Of a stretch of 64,000 bases of DNA, positions 56,429 through 64,000 are shown in pieces. The stretch is from Microbacterium sp. p3-SID336 (lineage in GTDB: Bacteria; Actinomycetota; Actinomycetes; Actinomycetales; Microbacteriaceae): contig NZ_JALXPE010000015.1 of assembly GCF_025143365.1 (NCBI RefSeq), forward strand, positions 3,418 through 67,417, read 5' to 3'. How positions within the stretch are numbered: the first letter of the stretch is position 1; each line of letters begins with the position of its first letter. The notes under the pieces were generated by a model. That model had not been told where the DNA came from. It made no database searches and saw only the letters and a program-made list of their open reading frames with translations. A program made the translations under genes and the position numbers.

Positions 56429-56958
56429 GCGGCAGCGTCCTGCTGCTGCGCGCCGTGAACGTGAGCGGTCGCAACAGCGTGCCGATGGTGCGCCTGCGCG
56501 AGCTCGTGGCCGCGCGGACCGGGCTGGAGGAGGTCTCCACCTTTATCGCGAGCGGCAACATCCTGTGCGCGACCCCGGCGGATGCGATCGCGGCCTGTGC
56601 TGCCGTCCGGGCGCTGATCGCGGCGGAGTTCGGGGTGGACACCCCGGTGATCCACCGCACGCACGCGGAGCTGCAGGCCTCGGAGGCGGCGCAGCCGTTT
56701 CCCGAAGGGGAGCTGAAGCGGGTGCACGCCATGTTCCTGGAGGGCCCGCCCGCGAAGGGGGCGATGGAGGCGCTGCGCGAACGGCTCGTGCCGGGGGAGC
56801 GGCTGGCCCTCGTGGGGCAGGATCTGTGGATCGACTATGCCGAGGGCGGCGTGCACTCCACGAAGCTCACGAAGGCGGTGCTCGACCGGGCGCTCGGGGT
56901 GGCCGGCACCGCGCGCAACCTCCGGACGACGCGGAAGCTCATCGAGCTGACCGCCTAG
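56425..56958 (+). CDS. DUF1697 family protein
   Basis: A 177-residue cytoplasmic protein matching DUF1697 throughout (LLLRAVNVSGRNSVPM at the start, STFIASGNIL near residue 38, and the HSTKLTKAVLDRALG segment near 133). The function is unknown. It is co-translated with pncA and converges on a small minus-strand gene, with four bases of overlap. Confidence 0.88.
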   Translation: MSGSVLLLRAVNVSGRNSVPMVRLRELVAARTGLEEVSTFIASGNILCATPADAIAACAAVRALIAAEFGVDTPVIHRTHAELQASEAAQPFPEGELKRVHAMFLEGPPAKGAMEALRERLVPGERLALVGQDLWIDYAEGGVHSTKLTKAVLDRALGVAGTARNLRTTRKLIELTA

Positions 56959-57179
56959 CGCCAGCGCTCCGGGCTGACCGCGATCGTGCGGCTGACGGGA
57001 CTCGGCGGCGTCTGCGCGTGGGCGAGGAGATCGACGCGGCGGGTGTCGCAGCCGGCGCAGCGCACGTAGAGCACCGTGCCGTCGCTGGTGGGGTGGCGCG
57101 ATTCCACGAGCCAGGCGTGCTCGTGGGTCAGGGCGGGGGGCAGCGGGTGCGGGATCGGGAGGGTGTCGGGGGTGGGCAT
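56955..57179 (-). CDS. Small hypothetical protein with CxxC motif
   Basis: A 74-residue protein with a Pro-rich start, then HAWLVESRHPTSDGTVLYVRC and AGC: the pair C-A-G-C may bind zinc. Such small HTSDG/RC-AGC proteins occur near CGNR-type genes in Microbacteriaceae. No function can be given. A start at ATG 57179 fits the spacing to the divergent CGNR gene. Confidence 0.6.
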   Translation of the reverse strand: MPTPDTLPIPHPLPPALTHEHAWLVESRHPTSDGTVLYVRCAGCDTRRVDLLAHAQTPPSPVSRTIAVSPERWR

Positions 57180-57204
57180 GAGACCAGCGTGATGTAATGG
57201 TCTT

Positions 57205-57723
57205 ATGCATCTCAACCCTTACGGCGAGTATGCCGTGCTGCTGGCCGCGTCACTGGCGAACGACTGGCCAGACGACCGCGAGGGGATCGAGCAGCGCACG
57301 CTCGCTCTAGGCATGACGCAGACGTTCCCCGCCGCCGAGGGCGATCACGCCGAAGTCCGAGCCGTGATCGACGAGTGGCTCCGCATCGTTGACGAACCCG
57401 ATGCCGACGCACGCGCCGCGATGCTCAACGCACAACTGGCCTCCGCGGGGGCGTATCCCCGACTCGTCGACCACGACGGCGAAGGCTGGCATCTGCACTA
57501 CCGCGACGACGTGCGCTCGCTGCCGTTCGTGCTGCGCGCCACCATCAACCTCGGCACCGCGCTGCATCTGGTGACGCGGGGCATGCACCGGCTCGGGCGC
57601 TGCGAGGCCGGCCCCTGCCGCAACGTGGTGGCCGACGTGACGCGCAACGGCCGCCAGCGGTTCTGCTCCGTGAGGTGCGCGAACCGGGCGGCCGTGCGGC
57701 GCCACAGGGCGCGCGTCAGCTGA
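57205..57723 (+). CDS. CGNR zinc-finger protein (ABATE-domain regulator-like)
   Basis: A 172-residue protein with an N-terminal ABATE-type region and a C-terminal CGNR zinc finger: Cys in RCEAGPC near 133-138 and RFCSVRCANRAAV near 152-160. Such proteins are thought to bind nucleic acid as stress-related regulators. TGTAAT (57193-57198) is six bases before the ATG, consistent with a leaderless mRNA. It converges on the PfpI gene. Confidence 0.88.
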   Translation: MHLNPYGEYAVLLAASLANDWPDDREGIEQRTLALGMTQTFPAAEGDHAEVRAVIDEWLRIVDEPDADARAAMLNAQLASAGAYPRLVDHDGEGWHLHYRDDVRSLPFVLRATINLGTALHLVTRGMHRLGRCEAGPCRNVVADVTRNGRQRFCSVRCANRAAVRRHRARVS

Positions 57724-57725
57724 GG

Positions 57726-58271
57726 TCAGGCGGTCTGACCGGCGTGCTTTCCCTCGCCGATCTCCTCGACCAGCTTCGCGTTGAACGCGGGGAGGTCGTC
57801 GGGGGTGCGGCTGGAGACGAGGCCCTCGTCCACCACGACCTCCTCGTCGACCCACGACGCTCCGGCGTTGCGCAGGTCGGTCTTCAGGCTGGGGTAGCTC
57901 GTGATGGTCCTGCCGTCGACCACACCCGCCTCGATGAGGATCCAGGCGCCGTGGCAGATCACGCCGACCGGCTTGTGCTGCGCGAAGAAGGCCCGCGCCA
58001 GCTCGATCGAGGCCTGGTCCATGCGCAGATGGTCGGCGTTCACGACGCCGCCGGGCAGCACGAGCGCATCGAACTGGTCGGCCGACGCGTCGGCGGCCTT
58101 CAGGTCGACCGGCTGCTCATGTCCGTTCTTGCCGGTGATGGCAGCGCCGTCCGGGGCGATGAGCGTCGCGCTCGCGCCCTCGGCGGTCACGGCTTCCCAG
58201 GGGCTGGTCAGCTCGCTGTCCTCGAATCCGTCCGTCGCCAGGAATGCCACGCGGTTTCCGGTGAGAGTCAT
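57726..58271 (-). CDS. DJ-1/PfpI family protein
   Basis: A 181-residue protein of the type-1 glutamine-amidotransferase-like fold with the nucleophile-elbow Cys in VICHGAW near residue 108 and a Glu in TDGFEDSEL near 18. Family members act as glyoxalases, deglycases, chaperones or proteases. GAAAGGACGGACC precedes the ATG. An inverted repeat GAGTCG (58291-58296)/CGACTC (58311-58316) lies in its leader, and TATCAT (58376-58371, minus strand) is a possible -10 box. Confidence 0.88.
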   Translation of the reverse strand: MTLTGNRVAFLATDGFEDSELTSPWEAVTAEGASATLIAPDGAAITGKNGHEQPVDLKAADASADQFDALVLPGGVVNADHLRMDQASIELARAFFAQHKPVGVICHGAWILIEAGVVDGRTITSYPSLKTDLRNAGASWVDEEVVVDEGLVSSRTPDDLPAFNAKLVEEIGEGKHAGQTA

Positions 58272-58385
58272 GGTCCGTCCTTTCGGTGGGGAGTCGCCCT
58301 GTTCCGGGGACGACTCGACCCTCTCGCGGAGTGCGGTCTCACGGAAGGGGGTGGTCCGTCGGCGGTGCGGATGATACGAGGAGGG

Positions 58386-59180
58386 TCAGGCGAGGTCCCG
58401 CTGGAGCGGCACGAGCAGTCCGGCACCTGCGCCGACCAGGGCGTACACGGCCAGCAGCGCGGCACCGGCGAGCGGTGGAAGCAGGACGGCGGTCCCCAGC
58501 GGCACCTGCGTGGCCAGGGCATCGGTGAGGAGGGTGAAGTCGGTGAGCGCGGCCGTCGCTCCGCCGGGGAGGTAGGGGTAGACGTGATTGAGTCCGGGCA
58601 GGAGCATCAGCACCGGCTCGAGGAAGTAGAAGTACCCGACCACGATGCCGATGGCGAGGAGCTGATGGCGGGCCAGTGCGCCGATCGCCACCCCGAGCAC
58701 GGTGTAGACGGCTGCTGCGGCAGCGAGCTGGAGCAGCATGGTCGCGAGGGTGCCGACGCCCACGCCGAGGGTGACGCCGCGAAGAGTTGCGGCGCCCAGG
58801 AGTGCGAGTGCCGAGGCGAGGGCCGCGGTGAGTCCGTACCCCAGTCCGAGCAGGACGTAGACCGCGAGCTTCGCGGCGAGCAGCCGTCCGCGTTGCGGGA
58901 CGGCGAGGAACGTGGTGCCGATCGTCCGGTGGCGGTACTCGCTGGTGATGGCGATGGTGCCGAGGAGTGCGGGGACGAACAGCAGCAGGCCGCTCAGCCC
59001 GACGACGAAGCTGACGCCCTCGGCTGTGTCGATGCCGGGCAGCGGGGGAGTGGAGTGCTCGGGCCCGATCAGGGCGAGCAGTCCCGTGAGGCCGGCGCCG
59101 CTCGCCGACGCGGCGATCAGCGCCCACAGCGGGAGGCGGGTGGAGAACAGGCGGATCGCTTCGCCGCGCAGCAGATTCAT
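58386..59180 (-). CDS. ABC transporter permease (ABC-2 type)
   Basis: A 264-residue membrane protein with six helices of the ABC-2 type; the segment ITSEYRHRTIGTTFLAVPQRG near residue 83 (core EYRHRTI) is the conserved cytoplasmic coupling region. The start overlaps the ATPase stop by four bases. Substrate unknown; such two-gene systems with a divergent regulator often give resistance to a peptide or drug. Confidence 0.88.
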   Translation of the reverse strand: MNLLRGEAIRLFSTRLPLWALIAASASGAGLTGLLALIGPEHSTPPLPGIDTAEGVSFVVGLSGLLLFVPALLGTIAITSEYRHRTIGTTFLAVPQRGRLLAAKLAVYVLLGLGYGLTAALASALALLGAATLRGVTLGVGVGTLATMLLQLAAAAAVYTVLGVAIGALARHQLLAIGIVVGYFYFLEPVLMLLPGLNHVYPYLPGGATAALTDFTLLTDALATQVPLGTAVLLPPLAGAALLAVYALVGAGAGLLVPLQRDLA

Positions 59181-59911
59181 CGGTGGGCTCCTTCGGTGGT
59201 GTGTGCGAGGAAGGCGTCCTCGAGGGTGCGGCCGTGCGCCGCGAACTCCTCGATCGGCCCGGACCAGGCGATCCGGCCGCGGTCGATCAGCACGAGGTCG
59301 TCGATGCTGAGCTGCAGCTCGCTGAGCACGTGGCTGGAGAGCAGGACCGTGCCGCCGCGCGCGGCGAAGTCTCGGAGGAACGAGCGCAGCCAGACGATGC
59401 CGGCGGGGTCGAGGCCGTTCGACGGCTCGTCGAGAAGGAGCACACGCGGATCGCCGAGGAGAGCGGTCGCCAGGGCGAGGCGCTGCCGCATGCCGGTGGA
59501 GAAGCCGCCGACGCGGCGCCGGGCGGCGTCCTGCAGGTCGGTGAGCATCAGCACCTCGCCGACACGGGCGGTGTCGTGGCCGCCGAGCGCGGCGTAGGTG
59601 CGCAGGTGGTCCTCGGCCGTGGTCCCGGGGTGGGCGGCCGCGAGGTCGAGCATCGCGCCGACGATGCTGCTCGGGCGGGTGAGGCGGCGGTACGGGGTTC
59701 CGCCGAACAGCGCGGTCCCCCGGTCGGGCCGGACCAGGCCCAGCATCATGCGCAGCGTGGTGGACTTGCCGGCGCCGTTCGGGCCGAGGAAGCCGGTCAC
59801 CCGTCCGACCTCGGCGCGGAAGGAGACCTCGTCCACCGCGACGACCTCGCCGTATCGCTTGCTGAGGCCGGCGACCTCGATGGTGATGCCGGTGGGGGAC
59901 GGGACGGTCAT
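59177..59911 (-). CDS. ABC transporter ATP-binding protein
   Basis: A 244-residue ATPase with Walker [10 protein letters not shown] near residue 43, signature FSTGMRQRL near 138, Walker B VLLLDEPSNGLDP near 160 and the switch His in SSHVLSEL near 195. It resembles the drug/bacitracin-type exporters. AGGAGC precedes the ATG. A regulator gene diverges from it, with a shared intergenic region containing direct repeats. Confidence 0.92.
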   Translation of the reverse strand: MTVPSPTGITIEVAGLSKRYGEVVAVDEVSFRAEVGRVTGFLGPNGAGKSTTLRMMLGLVRPDRGTALFGGTPYRRLTRPSSIVGAMLDLAAAHPGTTAEDHLRTYAALGGHDTARVGEVLMLTDLQDAARRRVGGFSTGMRQRLALATALLGDPRVLLLDEPSNGLDPAGIVWLRSFLRDFAARGGTVLLSSHVLSELQLSIDDLVLIDRGRIAWSGPIEEFAAHGRTLEDAFLAHTTEGAHR

Positions 59912-59941
59912 GGAGCTCCTTGGGACGTAGGATCGAAGTAT

Positions 59942-59969
59942 CGCTGAGAACATTATCACGATGAGAACA
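59942..59969 (+). promoter_or_regulatory. Direct-repeat operator candidate between the ABC and regulator genes
   Basis: CGCTGAGAACA (59942-59952) and CGATGAGAACA (59959-59969) form a direct repeat with one mismatch, spaced 17 bases apart. It lies in the 70-base gap between divergent genes and spans possible -10 elements for both strands. A likely binding site for the adjacent regulator. Confidence 0.5.
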
Positions 59970-59981
59970 ATGGAGCATCGC

Positions 59982-60563
59982 ATGAACCGATCCGCGCCGA
60001 TGGCCGACGTCGTCCTGCACCCCGTCCGCCTGCGGATCATCCTGCAGTTCGGCGGCCGCGAGCTCACGACGGCCGAGCTGCGCCGCGCCCTGCCCGACGT
60101 CACGCAGGCCACGCTCTACCGTCATGTCTCGGCACTCGTCGACGCCGGCATCCTCGTGGTCGTGCAGGAGCGGAAGGTCCGCGGGGCCATCGAGCGCACG
60201 CTGGCCCTCGGCGACCGCATGGCGCACGTGGACGAGCACGCCATGGGCGCGATGGAGGACGCCAGGCTCCGCACCGCGTTCCTCACGTTCCTCGGTGAAC
60301 TCGGCGCGGGGTTCGACCGCTTCCTCTCCGACCCTGACACGTCGTCGCGAGGCTTCGCCGGCTTCGGGCAGACGCCGCTTCATGTCACGGAGGCCGACCT
60401 CGGCGTGATCCAGCACGGGCTCACCGAGCTCCTGGCGCCCTACCGCGACCCGGACCGTGAGGGCGTGCGCCGCGTGGACCTCGCCACCGTGGTGATCCCG
60501 CACACTCCCGCGGGGGACGGCGCATCCGACGAGAGCGACGCAGCGACGCCGACGGGGGGATGA
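59982..60563 (+). CDS. Winged-helix transcriptional regulator (ArsR/PadR-like)
   Basis: A regulator of 193 residues from ATG 59982. The winged helix is RLRIILQFGGRELTTAELRRALP (core ELTTAELRRAL) followed by VTQATLYRHVSALVDAGIL, similar to ArsR-like families. The C-terminal half is helical, probably for dimerisation or effector binding. ATG 59982 has GGAG six bases upstream; ATG 59961 and 59970 in the same frame are possible. It probably represses the divergent ABC transporter operon. Confidence 0.82.
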   Translation: MNRSAPMADVVLHPVRLRIILQFGGRELTTAELRRALPDVTQATLYRHVSALVDAGILVVVQERKVRGAIERTLALGDRMAHVDEHAMGAMEDARLRTAFLTFLGELGAGFDRFLSDPDTSSRGFAGFGQTPLHVTEADLGVIQHGLTELLAPYRDPDREGVRRVDLATVVIPHTPAGDGASDESDAATPTGG

Positions 60564-60566
60564 CGG

Positions 60567-60639
60567 TGGGCCCCGTGGGGCTCGAACCCACGACCCGCGG
60601 ATTAAAAGTCCGATGCTCTGCCAACTGAGCTAGAGGCCC
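60567..60639 (-). tRNA. tRNA-Lys(TTT)
   Basis: On the minus strand acceptor GGGCCTC pairs with GGGGCCC (one G-U), the D-arm is AGCTCAGTTGGCAGAGC, the anticodon loop CTTTTAA gives TTT, and the T-arm has GGTTCGAGCC. The 3' CCA is not encoded: ACCG follows. Confidence 0.93.
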
Positions 60640-60665
60640 GTGCACCCAGTCTAGGGCGCACGACG

Positions 60666-60700
60666 AAGGGCCGTCGGCGCACAGCTCGCCGACGGCCCTT
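60666..60700 (-). terminator. Terminator downstream of the fasciclin gene
   Basis: AAGGGCCGTCGGCG (60666-60679) pairs perfectly with CGCCGACGGCCCTT (60687-60700) around a seven-base loop. It lies after the stop of the minus-strand fasciclin gene and before tRNA-Lys, and can insulate both. Confidence 0.85.
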
Positions 60701-60768
60701 TCACCCTCCCTGTCCTCCCGATCAGAGAAGGCCGTGTGCCGGTCGGGTCGCCCGGCACCTCCCCGCGC

Positions 60769-61431
60769 TTACTGCGCCGGGGGCATCAGGACCGAGTCGA
60801 TCAGGTACACGGTCGCGTTCGCGGTCTGCACGCCGCCGCAGATGACGTTGGCGTCGTTGACCATCCACTCGTCTCCGCTGCCGGTCACCTCGAGGTCGGC
60901 GCCCTGCACGGTGGTGTGCATGCCCTCGATGTCGGCCGGCTCGATCTGGCCGGGCACCACGTGGTACGTCAGGATCGACGTCAGCGTGGCGCTGTCGGTC
61001 TTCAGGGCCTCGATCGTGGCGGGGTCGATCTTCGCGAAGGCGTCGTCGACGGGGGCGAACACCGTGAACTCGTCGCCGTTCAGCGTGTCGACGAGGTTCA
61101 CGTCGGGGTTGAGCTGGCCGCTCACGGCCGAGACGAGCGTCTTCAGCAGCGGGTTGTTCGAAGCGGCGACCGCCACCGGATCCTGGGACATGCCCTGGAC
61201 GGAACCGGGACCGTCGGGGACCTCTTCCGCGTATGCCGCGCAGCCGGGACCGACCAGGTTGGCCGCGGGGTCCATCTCCTCCATCGGCGTCGACTCCGAC
61301 GTCTCGGGAGCCGTCGGCTCCGACGACTCCTCGGTGGTGCTGCCGCTGCCCATGGAACAGGCGGAGAGCAGGAATGCGCTCGCAAGGCCCAGGGTGACTG
61401 CTGCGGTGACCTTCTTCTTGGTGCTGAACAT
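60769..61431 (-). CDS. Fasciclin-domain lipoprotein (MPT70/MPT83-like)
   Basis: A 220-residue lipoprotein with lipobox LLSACS near residue 25, a Ser/Glu/Pro/Thr-rich spacer (residues 28-55) and one FAS1 domain ([14 protein letters not shown] near 122, TYHVVPGQ near 153). It corresponds to mycobacterial MPT83/MPT70 proteins controlled by SigK. It is exposed at the membrane and may serve in adhesion or envelope stress. Its upstream region has a SigK-like promoter, and the sigma and anti-sigma genes lie nearby. Confidence 0.9.
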   Translation of the reverse strand: MFSTKKKVTAAVTLGLASAFLLSACSMGSGSTTEESSEPTAPETSESTPMEEMDPAANLVGPGCAAYAEEVPDGPGSVQGMSQDPVAVAASNNPLLKTLVSAVSGQLNPDVNLVDTLNGDEFTVFAPVDDAFAKIDPATIEALKTDSATLTSILTYHVVPGQIEPADIEGMHTTVQGADLEVTGSGDEWMVNDANVICGGVQTANATVYLIDSVLMPPAQ

Positions 61432-61480
61432 GTCGAGCTCCTTCAGGACTTGGCCACGGCCTCTCCGTGGCGTTGACCGG

Positions 61481-61508
61481 TGTTCGGAGCCCTCCACGGA
61501 ACGGATGG
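61481..61508 (-). promoter_or_regulatory. SigK-type promoter of the fasciclin gene
   Basis: On the minus strand CCATCC (61508-61503) and CGAACA (61486-61481) are separated by 16 bases. This matches the known mycobacterial SigK consensus (-35 CCATCC, -10 CCGAAT) and lies 50 bases before the start codon. Confidence 0.75.
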
Positions 61509-61544
61509 GACGAATTTCTGGATTCGTGGATCCGCTCTCCGATC

Positions 61545-61572
61545 CAATCCGCTGGAGCGAGCGGAGCGAACA
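61545..61572 (+). promoter_or_regulatory. SigK-type promoter of dipZ-sigK-rskA
   Basis: CAATCC (61545-61550) and CGAACA (61567-61572) are also separated by exactly 16 bases, mirroring the fasciclin promoter on the other strand. Transcription from it would include dipZ, sigK and rskA, giving autoregulation. Confidence 0.72.
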
Positions 61573-61596
61573 GCACCTGACGGAAGCGAGGACCTC

Positions 61597-63306
61597 ATGG
61601 ACCTGATCATCATCGGCCTGCTCGGCGGGCTCATCACCGGCATCTCGCCGTGCATCCTGCCCGTGCTGCCGGTGATCTTCCTGACGGGAGGAGCCCAGTC
61701 GGCCGCCTATGACGGAGAGGCGGTGCCGGCCAGGAGGAGCCGTCCCTTCTTCGTGATCGCGGGACTCGTGCTCAGCTTCACGCTGGTGACCCTCGGCGGA
61801 TCCCTGCTGCTGGGGCTGCTCAACCTGCCGCAGGACATCATCCGCTGGGTCGGCATCGCCGTGCTGGTCGTGATCGGGGTCGGTCTCATCGTTCCGCGCT
61901 TCCAGCACCTTCTGGAGCGTCCGTTCCAGCGCTTCGGCCAGCGCGAGGTCAAGAACCGCGGGAACGGCTTCGGCGTCGGGCTCGCACTCGGCGCCGTGTT
62001 CGTGCCGTGCGCCGGCCCCGTGCTGGCGGCCATCATCGTCGCAGGCTCGACGGGCCGGATCGGCCTCGGCACCGTGCTGCTGACGGTGTCGTTCGCGATC
62101 GGCGTGGCCGTGCCGCTGCTGGTCTTCGCGCTCGCAGGACGCAGTGTGGTCGAGCGGATCCGGGCGTTCCGCAGCAAGGAGCGCGCGCTGCGCATCGCCG
62201 CGGGCATCGCCATGATCGCGCTCGCCGTGGGTCTCGTCTTCAACGTCCCGCAGACGCTGCAGCGGCTGCTGCCCGACTACACGGCGCCGCTGCAGGACCA
62301 GATCGCCGATTCCGAGCAGGTGCAGGACGCCCTCGACCTCGGCGGGCTTGTGAACGAGGAGAACAAGGACCTCGACAAGTGCACGAACGGCGCCGAACAG
62401 CTGGAGTCGTGCGGCACCGCGCCCTCCATCAAGGGCATCGAGCAGTGGCTGAACACTCCGGGCGGGCAGGCGCTCGATCTGAAGGACCTGCGCGGCCAGG
62501 TCGTGCTGATCGACTTCTGGGCGTACTCCTGCATCAACTGCCAGCGCTCCATCCCGCACGTGGTCGCGTGGGACGAGGCCTACCGCGACGCGGGTCTGCA
62601 GGTCATCGGCATCCACTCACCCGAGTACGCCTTCGAGAAGGATCCGGGCAACGTGGCGGCGGGTGTGCAGGACTTCGGCATCGAGTACCCGGTGGCGCTC
62701 GACAACACGCTGTCGACCTGGACCAACTACCGCAACCGCTACTGGCCGGCCCACTACCTGATCGACGCGGAGGGCACGGTGCGCCACATCTCCTTCGGCG
62801 AGGGCAACTACGCGGCCACCGAGGCGATGATCCGCGAGCTGCTGCAGGACGCGGACCCCGCGGTCGAGCTCCCCGCGGCCACCGACGTGAAGGACGAGAC
62901 CCCCGAGGTCGGCGCCACGACGCGCGAGACGTTCCTCGGCTCCTCCAAGGACGTCAACTACGGCGGCGGCGAGTACCGCGCGGGCGAGGGGAGCTTCACC
63001 TTCCCGGAGGACCAGCCCGACGACAGCTTCGCGCTCGACGGCGAGTGGGCCGTGGAGACGCAGTACGCGACGCCCACCGGGGACGGCGGCGCCATCCGCC
63101 TCGAGTACCGCGCGGCGGAGGTGCGGATGGTCGTTGCCGGCTCCGGCGAGGTCGTCGTGCGCGACGAGAACGGCGACGAGCAGACCATCGAGGTGGACGG
63201 CACGCCGCGCTCGTACGGTCTGGTCGATCGCGAGTCGATCGAGAAGGGCACGCTGACGCTCGAGGTCCCTGCCGGTGTCGAGGTGTATTCCTTCACCTTC
63301 GGGTGA
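61597..63306 (+). CDS. dipZ: DipZ-like CcdA/thioredoxin fusion protein
   Basis: A 569-residue membrane protein. Residues 1-225 are a CcdA-type electron-carrying domain with about six helices and paired Cys in [11 protein letters not shown] near 19 and [10 protein letters not shown] near 146. Residues 280-420 are a TlpA-like thioredoxin domain with CxxC in YSCINCQRS near 313. The last 130 residues form a beta-sandwich (TlpA C-terminal-type) domain. It transfers reducing power across the membrane to extracytoplasmic disulphides. ATG 61597 fits the start of the first helix and the promoter. Confidence 0.92.
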   Translation: MDLIIIGLLGGLITGISPCILPVLPVIFLTGGAQSAAYDGEAVPARRSRPFFVIAGLVLSFTLVTLGGSLLLGLLNLPQDIIRWVGIAVLVVIGVGLIVPRFQHLLERPFQRFGQREVKNRGNGFGVGLALGAVFVPCAGPVLAAIIVAGSTGRIGLGTVLLTVSFAIGVAVPLLVFALAGRSVVERIRAFRSKERALRIAAGIAMIALAVGLVFNVPQTLQRLLPDYTAPLQDQIADSEQVQDALDLGGLVNEENKDLDKCTNGAEQLESCGTAPSIKGIEQWLNTPGGQALDLKDLRGQVVLIDFWAYSCINCQRSIPHVVAWDEAYRDAGLQVIGIHSPEYAFEKDPGNVAAGVQDFGIEYPVALDNTLSTWTNYRNRYWPAHYLIDAEGTVRHISFGEGNYAATEAMIRELLQDADPAVELPAATDVKDETPEVGATTRETFLGSSKDVNYGGGEYRAGEGSFTFPEDQPDDSFALDGEWAVETQYATPTGDGGAIRLEYRAAEVRMVVAGSGEVVVRDENGDEQTIEVDGTPRSYGLVDRESIEKGTLTLEVPAGVEVYSFTFG

Positions 63307-63337
63307 CGCCTGCACGGGATGAGGGAGGAGATACGGC

Positions 63338-63937
63338 ATGCTGGTGGAGATGGTCATCGATGGGATGGACGTTCCGGAGGACGGAGCGACACAGGATGCT
63401 GTCGCCGACCTCCTCGTCCGCGTCGCCTCCGGTGATCAGGCTGCCTTCGCCGAACTCTACGATGCGCTCTCCCCGCGCGTGTTCGGCCTCATCCTCCGCG
63501 TGCTCGTCAACAGGGCGCAGAGCGAGGAGGTGCTGCAGGAGGTGTTCCTGGAGATCTGGCAATCCGCTGCGCGCTTCGCTCCGAACAAGGGTCAGGGACG
63601 AACATGGGTGATGACGATCGCTCATCGTCGGGCCGTCGACCGGGTGCGGGCTTCGCAGTCGAGTGCGGACCGCGATGTGCGGGCCGGCTATCGCGACCTG
63701 GGCGTGGCGCACGACAGCGTCGCGGAACGAGTCGAGCTGGCCATCGAGGGAGAGCGGGTCGTCGCGGCGCTGACAGGGCTTCCTGAGGCGCAGCGAGAGG
63801 CGCTCGTCCTCGCCTACTACGGCGGTTACAGTCAGAACGAGATCGCGGCGCTCGTGGGAGCGCCCCTGGGGACCATAAAGACACGGATGAGAGACGGGCT
63901 GACCCGGCTCCGCACGGCGATGGGGGTGACGGCATGA
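63338..63937 (+). CDS. sigK: ECF sigma factor SigK
   Basis: A 199-residue ECF sigma factor. Region 2 is AFAELYDALSPRVFGLILRVL (core AELYDAL) and region 4 is GLPEAQREALVLAYYGGYSQNEIAALVGAPLGTIKTRMRDGLTRLR (core SQNEIA, GTIKTRMRDG). The gene order dipZ-sigK-rskA and fasciclin gene identify it as SigK, which in mycobacteria drives the fasciclin lipoprotein genes. Start could also be ATG 63350. The stop overlaps rskA by four bases. Confidence 0.88.
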   Translation: MLVEMVIDGMDVPEDGATQDAVADLLVRVASGDQAAFAELYDALSPRVFGLILRVLVNRAQSEEVLQEVFLEIWQSAARFAPNKGQGRTWVMTIAHRRAVDRVRASQSSADRDVRAGYRDLGVAHDSVAERVELAIEGERVVAALTGLPEAQREALVLAYYGGYSQNEIAALVGAPLGTIKTRMRDGLTRLRTAMGVTA

Positions 63938-64000
63938 ACGAGAAGGACTTCGCAGAGCTCGCGGCAGGTGCCGCGCTCCACGCGCTGTCGGCGGACGACG
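63934..64000 (+). CDS. rskA: Anti-sigma-K factor RskA, N-terminal end (partial)
   Basis: Only 22 residues are visible before the window ends: MNEKDFAELAAGAALHALSA and on. The start resembles the anti-sigma domain of RskA-like proteins (acidic and Ala/Leu-rich). The ATGA overlap with sigK and the position are decisive. It would hold SigK at the membrane until cleaved. Confidence 0.8.
   Translation, partial: MNEKDFAELAAGAALHALSADD

Overview
The window is high-GC DNA with actinobacterial codon use. Gene content and sequence style (daptide cluster, Tad pilus genes, menaquinone-linked dehydrogenases, frequent GTG starts, leaderless promoters) point to Microbacteriaceae, most likely Microbacterium. 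It is chromosomal: it holds replication and repair genes, an SRP RNA gene and three tRNA genes, and no transposase, integrase, plasmid gene or CRISPR array was seen.

Region 1 (1-6731) is the right part of a ribosomal peptide cluster of the daptide type. In order it has the end of an aminotransferase, an iron-alcohol-dehydrogenase-like protein, three small precursors that share the leader motif F-x-E-L-x-x-[ML]-[DE]-A-P and all end in threonine, a SAM methyltransferase, an intramembrane M50 protease with a PqqD-like N-terminal region, and a three-gene ABC exporter. The exporter ATPase gene carries a one-base frameshift. The logic expected from the known family is oxidative decarboxylation of the C-terminal Thr, transamination, N-methylation, leader cleavage and export.

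Region 2 (6781-13862) has trhO, a minus-strand moxR / DUF58 / transglutaminase operon, the SRP RNA gene, a rhomboid protease and a small lysozyme-like exported protein. Region 3 (13924-27316) is core metabolism and replication: pta-ackA, a beta-phosphoglucomutase-like HAD protein with a GH65 phosphorylase, dnaX-recR, an EamA transporter, lysC and asd. Region 4 (27317-31787) is an island-like stretch with short tandem repeats, an unusual long leader and a 1338-residue secreted mosaic protein. Region 5 (31849-43930) has mqo, tdk, an lldR-lldD lactate module with twin operators, HAD and VanZ proteins, tRNA-Pro, a PASTA penicillin-binding protein with a phosphoesterase, a RidA pair and acs.

Region 6 (43931-53996) has a possible small RNA, a compact Tad pilus operon, topA-tmk-holB, a lipoprotein peptidase and tRNA-Thr. 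Region 7 (54085-60639) has a MerR-HEAT regulator with a HEAT partner behind a classic 19-bp-spacer MerR promoter, nicotinamidase, DUF1697, CGNR and PfpI-type proteins, a drug-type ABC transporter with a divergent regulator, and tRNA-Lys. Region 8 (60666-64000) is a SigK-type regulon: a fasciclin lipoprotein diverging from dipZ-sigK-rskA, with matching promoter sequences facing both ways.

A recurring feature is leaderless transcription: at least ten genes have a TANNNT-like -10 box exactly six bases before the ATG or GTG.
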